DNA from: Blattamonas nauphoetae
Taxonomy: Eukaryota > Preaxostyla > Oxymonadida
NCBI GenBank assembly: GCA_033064195.1
Contig: JARBJD010000721.1
Span: forward strand, 1-20,638
Reading direction: 5' to 3'
Length of the DNA stretch: 20,638 nucleotides
The position numbers and the translations under genes were made by a program. Each line of letters starts with the position of its first letter. Position 1 is the first letter of the stretch. The notes beneath the pieces were generated by a model. That model was not told the DNA's origin. It made no database searches and saw only the letters and a program-made list of their open reading frames with translations. Below are positions 6,956 through 15,178 of the stretch, piece by piece.

Positions 6956-8641
6956 AGAAGTTTCAGATCAAATCAATCCAAACCAACATCGACATTAATT
7001 GAGCAAATTGAAGTGCAATCATACTTGCCAAAACAGTGGGATTCAGAACCTCACATCTACTCCATCCAAGAAGTTCATCCAACAAATCCTCCCATGCCAT
7101 GCAGAATTGGAGATGAGATTGAAGTTCCACTGTGTTATGATGGTCATGATGTAACTGAGTTTGCGAAGAGTCATTTGCGTATCGATCTCACGATGACCTT
7201 TCCGTATTCATTTCAGATTGGTGAAACGGGAGATTACGTCGGACTATCCGGAATATTCGTCGGATACAAATCATCCTCAGATGCAATTCAAGATATGAGA
7301 CTCGTTGATAGTCATGGAAACATTCTTGACAATACACTTCAGAATAATCATGTTCACGAATCATTTCTGTATCACACATTCAAGTCGTATGAAGAGAAAA
7401 ACAACATGAAGCACTGTTACAGTTTGTGGGAAAATGTTCAGAGAATGGATCAGAGTGTGTGTGGATTCTATTATGTCCCAGTCAACAGAAGCAAAAAAGA
7501 ATTCACTGCGACAATTCCTTTAGTGATTCCATTTGTGAATCTACTTCCATTGAGTACATTTGATCAGTATCCGAATTCAATCTTTGGTAATTTACGTTTG
7601 AGATTTCACTTGACAACTGATTCACTTGTGTATTGTCCCATTCGAACTTCAACTGTCATTCGAAAATCTTCCGAAGGTGGTCGTGAATTGTATCCAGATA
7701 AAGACTTAACTACTCTTTCGGATCAATCCAACATGTTCTTGATGTCTGAGGGAGACTTTTCTCCCGTAACACAAGAATTTACACAGATAGGAAATCCTGT
7801 ACTGAAAGCTACCAAGAAATGGAGTTATACTCCAAATGCCAGTAGAGTCGCAGAGGTTGTCGCCGTTGAATACACTTGCACTGTTCTTTCTTCATCAGTT
7901 GATAAAGTCTCAACAATTTGTTACGGATATCAAATCACTGATGCAACAAAACAATCACTCTTCAACACATATTCGAAGACTCTTTATGTTCTGAAAGCAG
8001 AAAGAATTGACACATAATCATTTCAATCAAAAGCAACAGCGATGGGAGTTCGATCAAACATCAGCATCAAACTCAACAATCTCATGAATCTCATGTGTTT
8101 ATTCCCAGAAAGACCAAATGAATGTACAGTCTTCAGAAATCCTCACTACGTTGGTCTGTTCGAAATGTTAGGAAGCAACTTTCCCAATTTTCCGATGTCA
8201 ACCATCTCACCAGAGTTCTATCAAATGATGATGGTGAATGGTGATTTCATTGGTTGTTCAGCCACTGAAGAGTTTGAGAATTCAATTTGTTCAACTCGAG
8301 TGTTTGACTATAGAGGAAAGGATATCAAGAGAACAAAACCAGTTACGGATGCTACTTCATTCACATTCATGGTTCCAACAGATCGAAGTGAAATCGCTGG
8401 TGGTGAAGAAGGTATCTCAACAGCAGAATCAGTGAATATCGTCTACAGAGGATCACCAATCAATCAGGGAGAACTCGATCCATATTTCACCTCAACTCCA
8501 GAAGGTCCTCCTCCACCAATATTGGCATTGCATCAGGCTACATACTGGCTGTTCTGGATTGAGAATGGACAACCCAGAGTGCGATATGTCATTGATCGTC
8601 GACTCCAGGAAGCATATGAAGAAGTGAAGAGAGGTTATTGA
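6953..8641 (+). pseudogene. second capsid-like gene, paralogue of the 626-aa protein, broken
   Basis: Homologous to the preceding capsid-like protein from end to end. Near the N-terminus, IFVGYK matches IFVGLK. Near 7,580, IFGNLRLRFHLTTDSLVYCP matches LFGDLKLSVHINEDAFVCCP. Near 8,505-8,600, PPPPILAL followed by W-IENGQPRVRY matches the C-terminal block of the first gene. The two are clearly diverged, so this is an old duplication within the element, not a recent copy. It has its own start motif. The gene is broken, in about one place. It may once have been a second shell protein or a specialised vertex or penton-type capsomer. Two tandem capsid paralogues are not the standard Polinton arrangement. 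Confidence 0.7.
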
Positions 8642-8654
8642 ACAGAACAAATAT

Positions 8655-8672
8655 GATATTTTATTTTTGTAG
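8655..8672 (+). promoter_or_regulatory. shared T-rich start motif, copy 8
   Basis: GATATTTTATTTTTGTAG, nine bases before the ATG at 8,682; closest to copy 3, which also ends in TAG and stands a few bases further from its ATG. Confidence 0.55.
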
Positions 8673-8681
8673 AAAACAAGA

Positions 8682-9092
8682 ATGGTCAAACGCTATTTCT
8701 CAATTCAGAATTCTCACACTACTCAACTCCCTCCTGATTTTACCAATTCCAGAAATCAAAAATATGTTCACTTCCTCGACTGCAAACTCATTCATGTGAA
8801 GGAAGAAATTACTGGGAACTCAACTGTCATCTCAAAAGACATTCCTCAGCACATTACAATCCATGGTGATTGGATCCAGACTGATGCATTCAATGACTCA
8901 TTTGTTGCTTTCTGTAACGAACAGATTGCGAAGCGAAAGAAGTGGGAATTAAGCACTCGACAATCCATAGTGAAGATCTGGTTCAAAGACAGTTCTGGTG
9001 ATTCAATTGAGATGGAAACAACGGAGACAATCAATGGAAAAATAATCAAGGAGTATTATGAATTTCTGGTTGATCTCATGTTGGAATACTAA
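8682..9092 (+). CDS. unrecognised small protein after the capsid genes (136 aa)
   Basis: A whole 136-residue frame starting with ATG after a shared start motif. No family is recognised. The middle (residues ~25-60) alternates like beta strands; residues ~65-90 look helical (DSFVAFCNEQIAKRKKWE); the end has two strand-like segments (SIVKIWFKD, then SIEMETTETI) and a final helix (KEYYEFLVDLMLEY). There is no signal peptide or membrane segment. It is the last plus-strand gene of the run and overlaps by about 17 bases the 3' end of the fibre-like gene on the other strand. A minor virion or fibre-linked role is possible from position only. Confidence 0.6.
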   Translation: MVKRYFSIQNSHTTQLPPDFTNSRNQKYVHFLDCKLIHVKEEITGNSTVISKDIPQHITIHGDWIQTDAFNDSFVAFCNEQIAKRKKWELSTRQSIVKIWFKDSSGDSIEMETTETINGKIIKEYYEFLVDLMLEY

Positions 9093-10014
9093 TCAGTGTA
9101 TTATATTTTTGGATCAGTTCATTGATGAGTGTCTGTTGTTGTCCAACAATAGAGCACAATTCCTGAATGGCTTTCACACAGAAGCAAGAAAGTTCTGCAT
9201 AATCAACTTGGAGACAATCTGGATTGGAATCATTCACGACTTCCGGAAATATTTCTTGGATCTGTTGTGCAATCACACCAATGTGTTTCTTCTCACTTTC
9301 CTTCTTCAGACATTCACATTTCTCTTTGCAGTTCTTCAAGTGTTCTTCATCTGTCTCATTTTCAATTTGCTTTGTGACTTTGGTAATCTTCGAGTCGAAC
9401 GTGTTGAACTGATACTGCACAATTTCGACTTTATTCAATTGTTCAAGAACATTAGGGTATGGAACAATAATCCTTTTCACTCTTCTGTCTGACAGTTGAG
9501 AAAAACTTCCTGTTGTGGATATTGAAAACACTCCTGAACCAGTATCTTCATCGTAGTATTACAAAGCTGGTGAGTCACACGGTGACCACATAATGATACC
9601 ATCACCATTGAACTGAATTCCTGAAGTTTCTGAAAGCGATTGTGAAATTGAAATGCCAGACTTAAATGTTGAAGCTGGATATGTTCCAGGATACTTCGGA
9701 AGTGATCCCTCCGATATGTTCCACTTCGCTCCATTCACATTGATCAATCCTCCAATTGTTGGTGTTGTAATACCAGCTGAACAAGTTATTGATCCATTTG
9801 TGCTTACCACTTTTTGGATTGAGGATATCGCTGTCTGTATTGCTTCAGTTGTCTTCTTAAGTGTGTCGACTGCTTCCTGATTCGTTTCTAATTCCGTCTG
9901 TAGTGAGTGAATGACTGCTGCATTCTCGTTGGTCGTCGAGAGATTATGATCTATCATTTTCTCAATCATTTGTGAATTGTATTTTTGTCGATTCATTTTC
10001 GTTTGCTCTTTCAT
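9076..10014 (-). pseudogene. fibre-like protein with C-terminal Peptidase_S74 chaperone domain, broken
   Basis: Reading on the minus strand, the N-terminal part is a helical, coiled-coil-like stalk (repeated Gln, Thr and Ser residues). It is followed by a Gly/Ser/Thr-rich section like the shaft of a phage tail fibre (ITTPTIGGLINVNGAKWNIS). The C-terminal part, about 9,100-9,510, carries the hallmarks of the S74 intramolecular chaperone: SDRRVKR at its start, VEIVQYQFNTF, HIGVIAQQIQEIFPEVV, then VDYAELS and KAIQEL. In that family the domain trimerises fibres or spikes and then cuts itself off at the Ser of the SD-R-K motif. The gene is broken, in about one place. The start at 10,014 follows TTTAAATG. 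It probably encoded a receptor-binding fibre of the virus-like particle. Confidence 0.8.
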
Positions 10015-10174
10015 TTAAATTAAAATTTTTGATTCCCTCATGAACATACGTCACCGGCACATTATTTCTGACATACTCAGAGACTAGCGAACAGTTCTCT
10101 TCTTTCATTGATTCAATTAATGCTTGTTCTGAACATACTCGACGTCTTTCGTTGTACATCGCAGTTGGATTCAT
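9962..10174 (-). CDS. possible small protein at the right edge of the element (70 aa)
   Basis: A 70-residue frame whose ATG follows TATATTAA, like the other starts of the element. It is charged (MNPTAMYNERRRVCSEQALIE at the start) with no recognised domain. It overlaps the first ~50 bases of the fibre-like gene in another frame. It could be a real small gene, the remains of one, or chance; the start context is the only support. Confidence 0.3.
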   Translation of the reverse strand: MNPTAMYNERRRVCSEQALIESMKEENCSLVSEYVRNNVPVTYVHEGIKNFNLNERANENESTKIQFTND

Positions 10175-10189
10175 TTAATATAGGCATGG

Positions 10190-10245
10190 CTGACCGGCAC
10201 TGACCGGTCAGTTTTCATCGAAAAGTACTGACGGTCACTGACCGG
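10190..10245. repeat. cluster of CTGACCGG motifs, candidate element terminus
   Basis: CTGACCGG occurs at 10,190, 10,200 and 10,238. The second is part of the perfect palindrome TGACCGGTCA (10,201-10,210), and CTGACGGTCA lies at 10,228. Such clusters are typical of transposase-binding subterminal repeats. The preceding TAGGCATGGC resembles a hAT-type end, and the position 16 bases from the last open frame also fits the end of the Polinton-like element. I found no matching inverted partner in the window. Confidence 0.5.
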
Positions 10246-10250
10246 AGAAA

Positions 10251-10396
10251 TTTGGGAACCCATAATCCAGAGTTACCATTTCTCCGAAGGGGATTCGTAC
10301 AAACTGCATTTCGCATCGAGAACGTGAGTATCCGTGATCTGTCTTCGGATATGCAACACATATATAATTTTCACTTCATTTTTTCTAAAACACAAC
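10251..10396. other. non-coding spacer before the tandem array
   Basis: No gene seen. It leads from the CTGACCGG cluster into the 139-bp array; its last part (TTTTCACTTCATTTT near 10,367) already resembles array sequence. Confidence 0.5.
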
Positions 10397-11200
10397 GGTG
10401 TACCAACAAAACGCGATCTGAAGTGATCATCCAGATCAGGTACACCACTTCACCTTATCGTTTCATTTCGCAACTATTTGATTTCAATTCTCTTTTTTGA
10501 TCAAAACAAGGTAGAACACAGAACTAAAAATGTTTGATCGTCAAGATAAAAATGAACTGTGAGATCTGGTACATGAATGTGTTTTATCACTTCAAACATT
10601 GTTTCACTTCACAATTTTGATCTCTTTATTGACATTTTTGCTCTAATTTTTCATAAAACTAAGTGGTGTACCAACGAGATTCAATCTGAAATGATCGGTG
10701 AGATCTGGTACATGAATGTGTTTTATCTTTTAGTTTTCACTTCACTCACTCTTAATTCCTCTTGTTTTCTGAAATTTCGTTGAACGCGTTCATAAGGTGA
10801 AGTGATGTACCAACGAAGTGAGAAAAACAATGATTGGAGAGATCTGGTACGTCACTTCACCTTATCGTTGCTAACATTGTTTCACTTCACAATTTTACTC
10901 TAATTAGAAACATTTTTGATGAACGCGTTCATAAAGTGAAGTGGTGTACCAATGAAATGCGAACAACAAAGATCGTTCAGATCTGGTACGAGATTTTGTT
11001 TTATCGTTTACTTTTCACTTCACTCACTCTTTTTTTCTCTTTGTTTGTGAAATTTTGACGAACCCGTTCATAAGGTGAAGTGGTGTACCAACGGAACGCA
11101 AAGGATCAAGATCGTGCAGATCTGGTACGTCACTTCACCTTATCGTTTCATTCTCACTTCATTTACATTTTAGTACTCTAGTTTTGTGAAATTTAGATGA
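10397..11200. repeat. tandem array, six units, 139-bp period, two alternating unit types
   Basis: The anchor GATCTGGTAC occurs at 10,563, 10,702, 10,841, 10,980 and 11,119, exactly 139 bases apart. A variant, GATCAGGTAC, lies at 10,434. A second anchor, G(G/A)TGTACCAA, precedes five of the six units. Some units carry inverted arms, ATAAGGTGAAGTG about 60 bases before CACTTCACCTTAT, that could fold into long hairpins. Units starting at 10,563 and 10,841 share AACATTGTTTCACTTCACAA; those at 10,702 and 10,980 share TTTTCACTTCACTCACTC. A higher-order dimer of 278 bp is therefore visible. There is no credible coding frame. It may be a satellite, or part of a long terminal repeat of the neighbouring element. 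Confidence 0.9.
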
Positions 11201-11960
11201 AGATGTTCATCAAACTCAATACTTTCCCACCATTTTCACTATTTCCATTTCACCATTCACTATCATACTTGCCCACTTCATTTTAGCTTCATTCACCTTC
11301 ATTTGGTCTAATTAAGAGAAAAAGTCGACGAAAAATGAAGTATTGTGATGTGCTCGTGAAGTGTGAATGACTGAAAAATGGGTTGTAAAATGAGGGAATG
11401 AAGAGGAGAGTTGAATACCTGAAATGTGAAACGTGGAAAGTGAAATGAGAGATGAAAGGTGTTGAAGTTGTTTAAGCTTAGACAAACGGTATGATGGAAA
11501 ACACATAAAACCAACATTATGAAAAACTAGTCGTCAAAAGTGTCGTGAAAATTCAGTACTCCCTCCTCGAAAGGTGAGAAAGAAGATGTGATGTGAGAAA
11601 ATCGGGGCAAAAATCGATATGAGTGAAAAGTTGGTGAAAATGTGGTGCAAAAAGGTGCGTTCAAAAAGAGGACTATGAAGGTGAGGTGATCGGGAACCTA
11701 GGAAAAGCGTCGGAAGGACGCAAATGTGAAGATTTTGAAAAATCTAACGTAAAAAACGAAAACTGACGAAAAAAGTGGTGAAAGATGACGTAAAAAAGTG
11801 AGGTTGAAAAGTGTCACCAAAAGGCGACTCCGAGCGAAATGAAGTGTAAAAACGCAAATAGGAGGCAAAAGTGATCCTAAAAAGTGAAGTGCTGAAAGCG
11901 CATACATTTTTTTTAAAATTCGGAGAAACTCGAAAAATGGAATGTGGGTTGATCAAGAAA
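11201..11960. other. non-coding stretch with a purine/pyrimidine strand switch
   Basis: No gene seen. Up to about 11,310 the plus strand is rich in TTCACTTC/TTCATT words; beyond it the reverse words (GAAGTG, GTGAAA, AATGAAG) dominate to about 11,900. CTTCATTT at 11,299 and AAATGAAG at 11,333 bracket the switch. Open frames here are low-complexity shadows of this composition. Confidence 0.6.
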
Positions 11961-12480
11961 AATCCCGATCCGGCCTTGATCTAACCAAAAATTCCAAAAG
12001 TGTTTTTTATCGCGAATTTCACCTTCTGAAATCGATTTTGTAATTTTAGAAGGTGTTTGAGGTGTGTTTGAGCCATATAGCAGCAGTTTTAAGCAAGTTC
12101 TGAAAATCGACTTTTTGGTCACTTTTTCGACCACTGTTCGGTACGTAGCTCCACGAATTCTCAACCGATTTTCATCAGGATTGTTTTGATCGACGACTCA
12201 CATCGTCCCCGACATTTTAGAATTTTTTTCGATTTTTTTCGAAGTGGTTCTCAAGTTGGATTCACTGTGTTCGAGTTCAAAAGTGAAAAAACATCGAAAA
12301 AAGTGACAACATTTTTGGATTATGACAAAAAGTTGCTTCAAAATTGACGCTTAAAATGAGGTCGAAATATTGGACATATTTTTGGAATTTAGGTCAAATA
12401 TTGGCATCATTGAAATGTCCCAAATTCCTTTTAATACAAGATTTAGAAATGGTCAATCGGAATTGACTTTTCGTTTCTGA
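11961..12480. other. non-coding stretch with one hairpin
   Basis: A/T-rich with many TTTTTCGA and AAAAGTG words and no credible gene. A 13-bp inverted repeat with one G.T pair (CACCTTCTGAAAT with ATTTTAGAAGGTG) lies at 12,020-12,055 around a 10-base loop. Confidence 0.5.
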
Positions 12481-12649
12481 TTTCAACGACTATTTCAATC
12501 TGGTTCCCAAATCGTCAACTATACTAATCGAGAAAAAGAAGTTCGATTGTGCAAAGTCTGTGAGGAGTTCAATGTCGCATGCATCCAAAGTCATGAGGAG
12601 GAGCTTCAATGCTGGTGTGTGCAGCTCGGGGTCATTTGGGGCAGTGATA

Positions 12650-12742
12650 GTAGCGTCAATAATCCACGAAAATCAATAATCCACGATCTTCAAGGTAGAC
12701 AATACTACCATCAGTGTGATGATTTTCCTGAAGTGGTTAATA
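12650..12742 (+). repeat. 93-bp tandem duplication, unit 1
   Basis: Bases 12,650-12,740 are identical to 15,201-15,291. The second unit starts at 12,743 and was split by the hAT insertion. Within the unit, AATAATCCACGA occurs twice, 17 bases apart. Confidence 0.92.
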
Positions 12743-12750
12743 GTAGCGTC
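12743..12750 (+). repeat. hAT target-site duplication, left copy (GTAGCGTC)
   Basis: The eight bases directly outside the left inverted repeat are identical to the eight bases after the right one. Eight bases is the known target-duplication length of hAT transposons. Confidence 0.93.
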
Positions 12751-12772
12751 CAGACTTGTAAAAAGACCAATT
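12751..12772 (+). repeat. hAT left terminal inverted repeat
   Basis: Starts CAGACTTGT and ends ACCAATT; pairs with 15,179-15,200 in reverse complement, 19 of 22 positions equal. Confidence 0.92.
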
Positions 12773-12785
12773 CTGGGGGTTGATC

Positions 12786-12828
12786 GAATTGGCCAATTGG
12801 ATTTCCAATTTGTCCAATTGGTCAATTC
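12786..12828. repeat. subterminal palindrome with CCAATTGG cores
   Basis: Arms GAATTGGCCAATTGGA (12,786-12,801) and TCCAATTGGTCAATTC (12,813-12,828) match in reverse complement at 15 of 16 positions around an 11-base loop. Six CCAATT/AATTGG words lie within 43 bases, close to the left end of the transposon. This is a likely binding region for the transposase. Confidence 0.7.
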
Positions 12829-12969
12829 TATCAAAAATTGTTGCAAATCCTCCAATTCACTGTTTGTCATGAGATTTTATGCGAAAATTTATTTCAAGAG
12901 AAATTCTGAGACCGTTGTCGAGTTATCAAACATGAGAAATGAAGTGTGGGTAGATCTTGACAACTTTCA
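12829..12969 (+). promoter_or_regulatory. hAT 5' untranslated/promoter region
   Basis: About 140 bases between the subterminal palindrome and the transposase ATG. It must hold the promoter, but no clear TATA-type element can be defended. An in-frame stop lies upstream of the ATG, supporting the start at 12,970. Confidence 0.35.
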
Positions 12970-15015
12970 ATGTTCGCCTCTATCCGTCAATTTCTCTCAC
13001 CGAGACGCACATGCGAACCAGAGACACCTCCTGAGTCAAACGAATCAATCACACCAATCCAGAAGAAGAAAAGAGAAGAATCTACACCTTCTCCACCTCA
13101 TTCTGCACATCTCTACGATGTTTGGATGGTGAAAACAGGCGAGGAGGACAATTCTGATGTCCTTTCAAACTTCACGTTCTCTGATGAGGGTGCCCTATGC
13201 AGAATCTGTTCGCAATTTTACTGCACAGACTTTGTTGGGAACCGGAAATACGTGAAGATACCTGGTGATCCTCGTTATCCATCCAATCTCAGATCACACC
13301 TAAAGTCTCAAAGGCATTTACATGCCTGTGAACAATCAACACCGTGTGAATTCCCATCACCGCCAATCGAAAAAGAATCACTGGGTATGGTTCAACTTGT
13401 GGCACAAAGATTTATGGATGCTTGGTTCGTGGCCAAGAATAATCTTTCGAATTCCATGTTCGAACAACTTGTCCGTCATATCGACAGTCGAAGCCGTCCT
13501 GCCCAAAACTCATCTGTCATCTCTTCACGATACCATTATCGTTCACTCATCAGGGATCTTGACGAGTATTTCACACAGAAGCATGTGGACGCGATCAATA
13601 AGGCGGAAATGTTTGCTATTATGGTGGACGCAGGTGTTGATTCGAGCGGGACGAAATTGTTTTCTGTTCTTCTTCGGTACATATTCAACAATGAGATTCG
13701 CACAATCCACTGTGGACTATCCGATCTCAATTGTGCAGCAACTGGACTCGTGCAATTCACTGAACTTCAGAAACTTGTGACTGATTTTGGATTAGACATT
13801 CAGAAAAGTGTAAGTATTTGTACAGATGGAGACCGGAGTCTCACTGGGATTCGCACAGGCCTCGTGGCTCATCTCAAGAACCAAAACCAGAATCTCATCT
13901 CATTCCATTGTTCACCCCACCAAGTACAACTTGCGATCAAACATGGTCTTTCCGCAACGACTCATGAATATAGGAAAATATGGAAAAGTGTGAAACTAGT
14001 TTGTATCTGGATTAACAATTCAGGACCACGGAAGGAAGCATTGCGCGATCAACAGAGGTTACACTCACTTTCAACGAACAAAATCTCGGTTCCGAACGAA
14101 ACACGTTGGATTAGCAAATATCGTTGTTGTCACGATGTCGCAAGAAATTACAATGCTATCAAAGGGGTTATTACAAAGGAAGAATTCCATTGCGATGAGC
14201 AACTGGTGAATCGAATCTGTGATCGTTTCTTTCAACCAAAACTCTCGGCTCTAACATCGATTCTCCAAATATTCTCATCGCTGACCACGAAGCTCCAACA
14301 TCATTCGATCACATTCCCACAGATGATACAGGCTCACCAAGTCGCAATCGATGCAATCCAAATCTTCAGTTCAGGACGCTTCTTCGAGCATCTAGCGCAA
14401 GATGAATCGACTACTCTTCGTGGTGAATTCGAGATTTTTCGTGCTCTTTTGGAAACGGAACTGAGTAGCAGAATGGAGATACCAACAATTCTTAAACACT
14501 TTGCAATTTTAGATCCTATGTTCTCTCCTCCACAGCAACCATTGGATTTTGGTGTGGAAGCCTTAGCGACTCTTCATTCCTATTTTTCCTCTCATTTTCA
14601 AGGGATTTCTTTCGAATCACTCCTCACGGAGTGGGAACTCTTCCGGGGCGATCTGACCTCTCCCAAGTTGGAGCATCAGTCTTTCACCGACGTACTGACG
14701 TATTTGGGCTCTTCTAAATATGAATCTTTCACTGGATTACAGATTTTGGCACGAATTGCTCGAACAATCGTGGTTACAACAGTCCCCGTTGAGGCAAGCT
14801 TCAGCCTCATTCGGTGGATGAAGACAGTACAGCGTTCTCGTCTTCTCACCGATCACCTTTCTCAAGAGCTTCGTGTCAAATATAACAGCGAAGACCATCA
14901 TTCTACAGATGATTTCTTACATTTGGCTGAAAACTGGATAAAACATCACTACATCACTCAAACACGGAATTCCTCGAAACAAGCTCTGGAGGAGGCTTTT
15001 TCTGACAGTGACTAG
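12970..15015 (+). CDS. hAT-superfamily transposase, BED-type zinc finger (681 aa)
   Basis: Cuts out and reinserts the element. Visible parts in order: a disordered Pro/Ser/Lys-rich N-terminus; a BED-type finger with C77, C80, H110 and H116; an RNase H-like catalytic core with the first Asp in MVDAGVD (about D220) and the second in CTDGD (about D286); the hAT C-x-x-H motif in FHCSPHQ (C314, H317); a long helical insertion; and the C-terminal dimerisation region (about 585-640) with TVPVEASFSLIRWMKTVQRSRL. The layout resembles the ZNF862/ZMYM-like branch of hAT proteins; that placement is by memory. The frame has no intron or break and its length is normal for the superfamily. The third catalytic acid was not located with confidence. 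Confidence 0.93.
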   Translation: MFASIRQFLSPRRTCEPETPPESNESITPIQKKKREESTPSPPHSAHLYDVWMVKTGEEDNSDVLSNFTFSDEGALCRICSQFYCTDFVGNRKYVKIPGDPRYPSNLRSHLKSQRHLHACEQSTPCEFPSPPIEKESLGMVQLVAQRFMDAWFVAKNNLSNSMFEQLVRHIDSRSRPAQNSSVISSRYHYRSLIRDLDEYFTQKHVDAINKAEMFAIMVDAGVDSSGTKLFSVLLRYIFNNEIRTIHCGLSDLNCAATGLVQFTELQKLVTDFGLDIQKSVSICTDGDRSLTGIRTGLVAHLKNQNQNLISFHCSPHQVQLAIKHGLSATTHEYRKIWKSVKLVCIWINNSGPRKEALRDQQRLHSLSTNKISVPNETRWISKYRCCHDVARNYNAIKGVITKEEFHCDEQLVNRICDRFFQPKLSALTSILQIFSSLTTKLQHHSITFPQMIQAHQVAIDAIQIFSSGRFFEHLAQDESTTLRGEFEIFRALLETELSSRMEIPTILKHFAILDPMFSPPQQPLDFGVEALATLHSYFSSHFQGISFESLLTEWELFRGDLTSPKLEHQSFTDVLTYLGSSKYESFTGLQILARIARTIVVTTVPVEASFSLIRWMKTVQRSRLLTDHLSQELRVKYNSEDHHSTDDFLHLAENWIKHHYITQTRNSSKQALEEAFSDSD

Positions 15016-15178
15016 TCGTCCTGATTGTCATCTCACCCAGTTTGCACCATTCTTTTCTTCGACAACTTTTTTGACACTATCACAGAAAATGAAGAAGTGA
15101 AATTGTGCCAATGGAGGTTAAATTACGATTATCTCGCGTTTCTTCGGAAACTGTTGAGAAAGAAACATATGGTCGCTC

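Larger units (their letters stand above)
1..10174. mobile_element. Polinton/Maverick-like (or Polinton-like virus) element, degraded, left end outside window
   Basis: A dense block of genes whose combination is diagnostic: retroviral-type integrase remains, an FtsK/HerA-class packaging ATPase, and two large capsid-like proteins, with small structural-looking proteins and a fibre-like protein. Integrase plus packaging ATPase plus double-jelly-roll capsid is the known hallmark set of Polintons and their relatives. The left end lies outside the window. The last recognisable open frame starts at 10,174, and the true right end may include the repeats that follow. Several genes are uninterrupted, but the integrase has several breaks and the second capsid homologue and the fibre gene about one each, so this copy is a fossil of moderate age. 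Neither protein-primed polymerase B nor an adenain-type protease is seen in this part. Confidence 0.85.

Noticed and set aside
9058-9492. 144-codon hydrophobic plus-strand frame as a membrane protein
   Set aside because: It is the antisense shadow of the S74 domain, whose motifs are clear on the minus strand.
9076-10014. S74 domain as part of a host myelin-regulatory-factor-like transcription factor
   Set aside because: No DNA-binding domain or membrane segment is visible, the upstream part is fibre-like, and the gene sits within the virus-like element.
1-10174. Bacteriophage or bacterial origin of the left half
   Set aside because: No ribosome-binding sites before the starts, Polinton-type integrase with capsid and packaging ATPase, and direct continuation into eukaryotic repeat and hAT DNA.
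10397-11200. 139-bp array as a CRISPR array
   Set aside because: The units are homologous over their whole length rather than short repeats with unique spacers, and the setting is eukaryotic.
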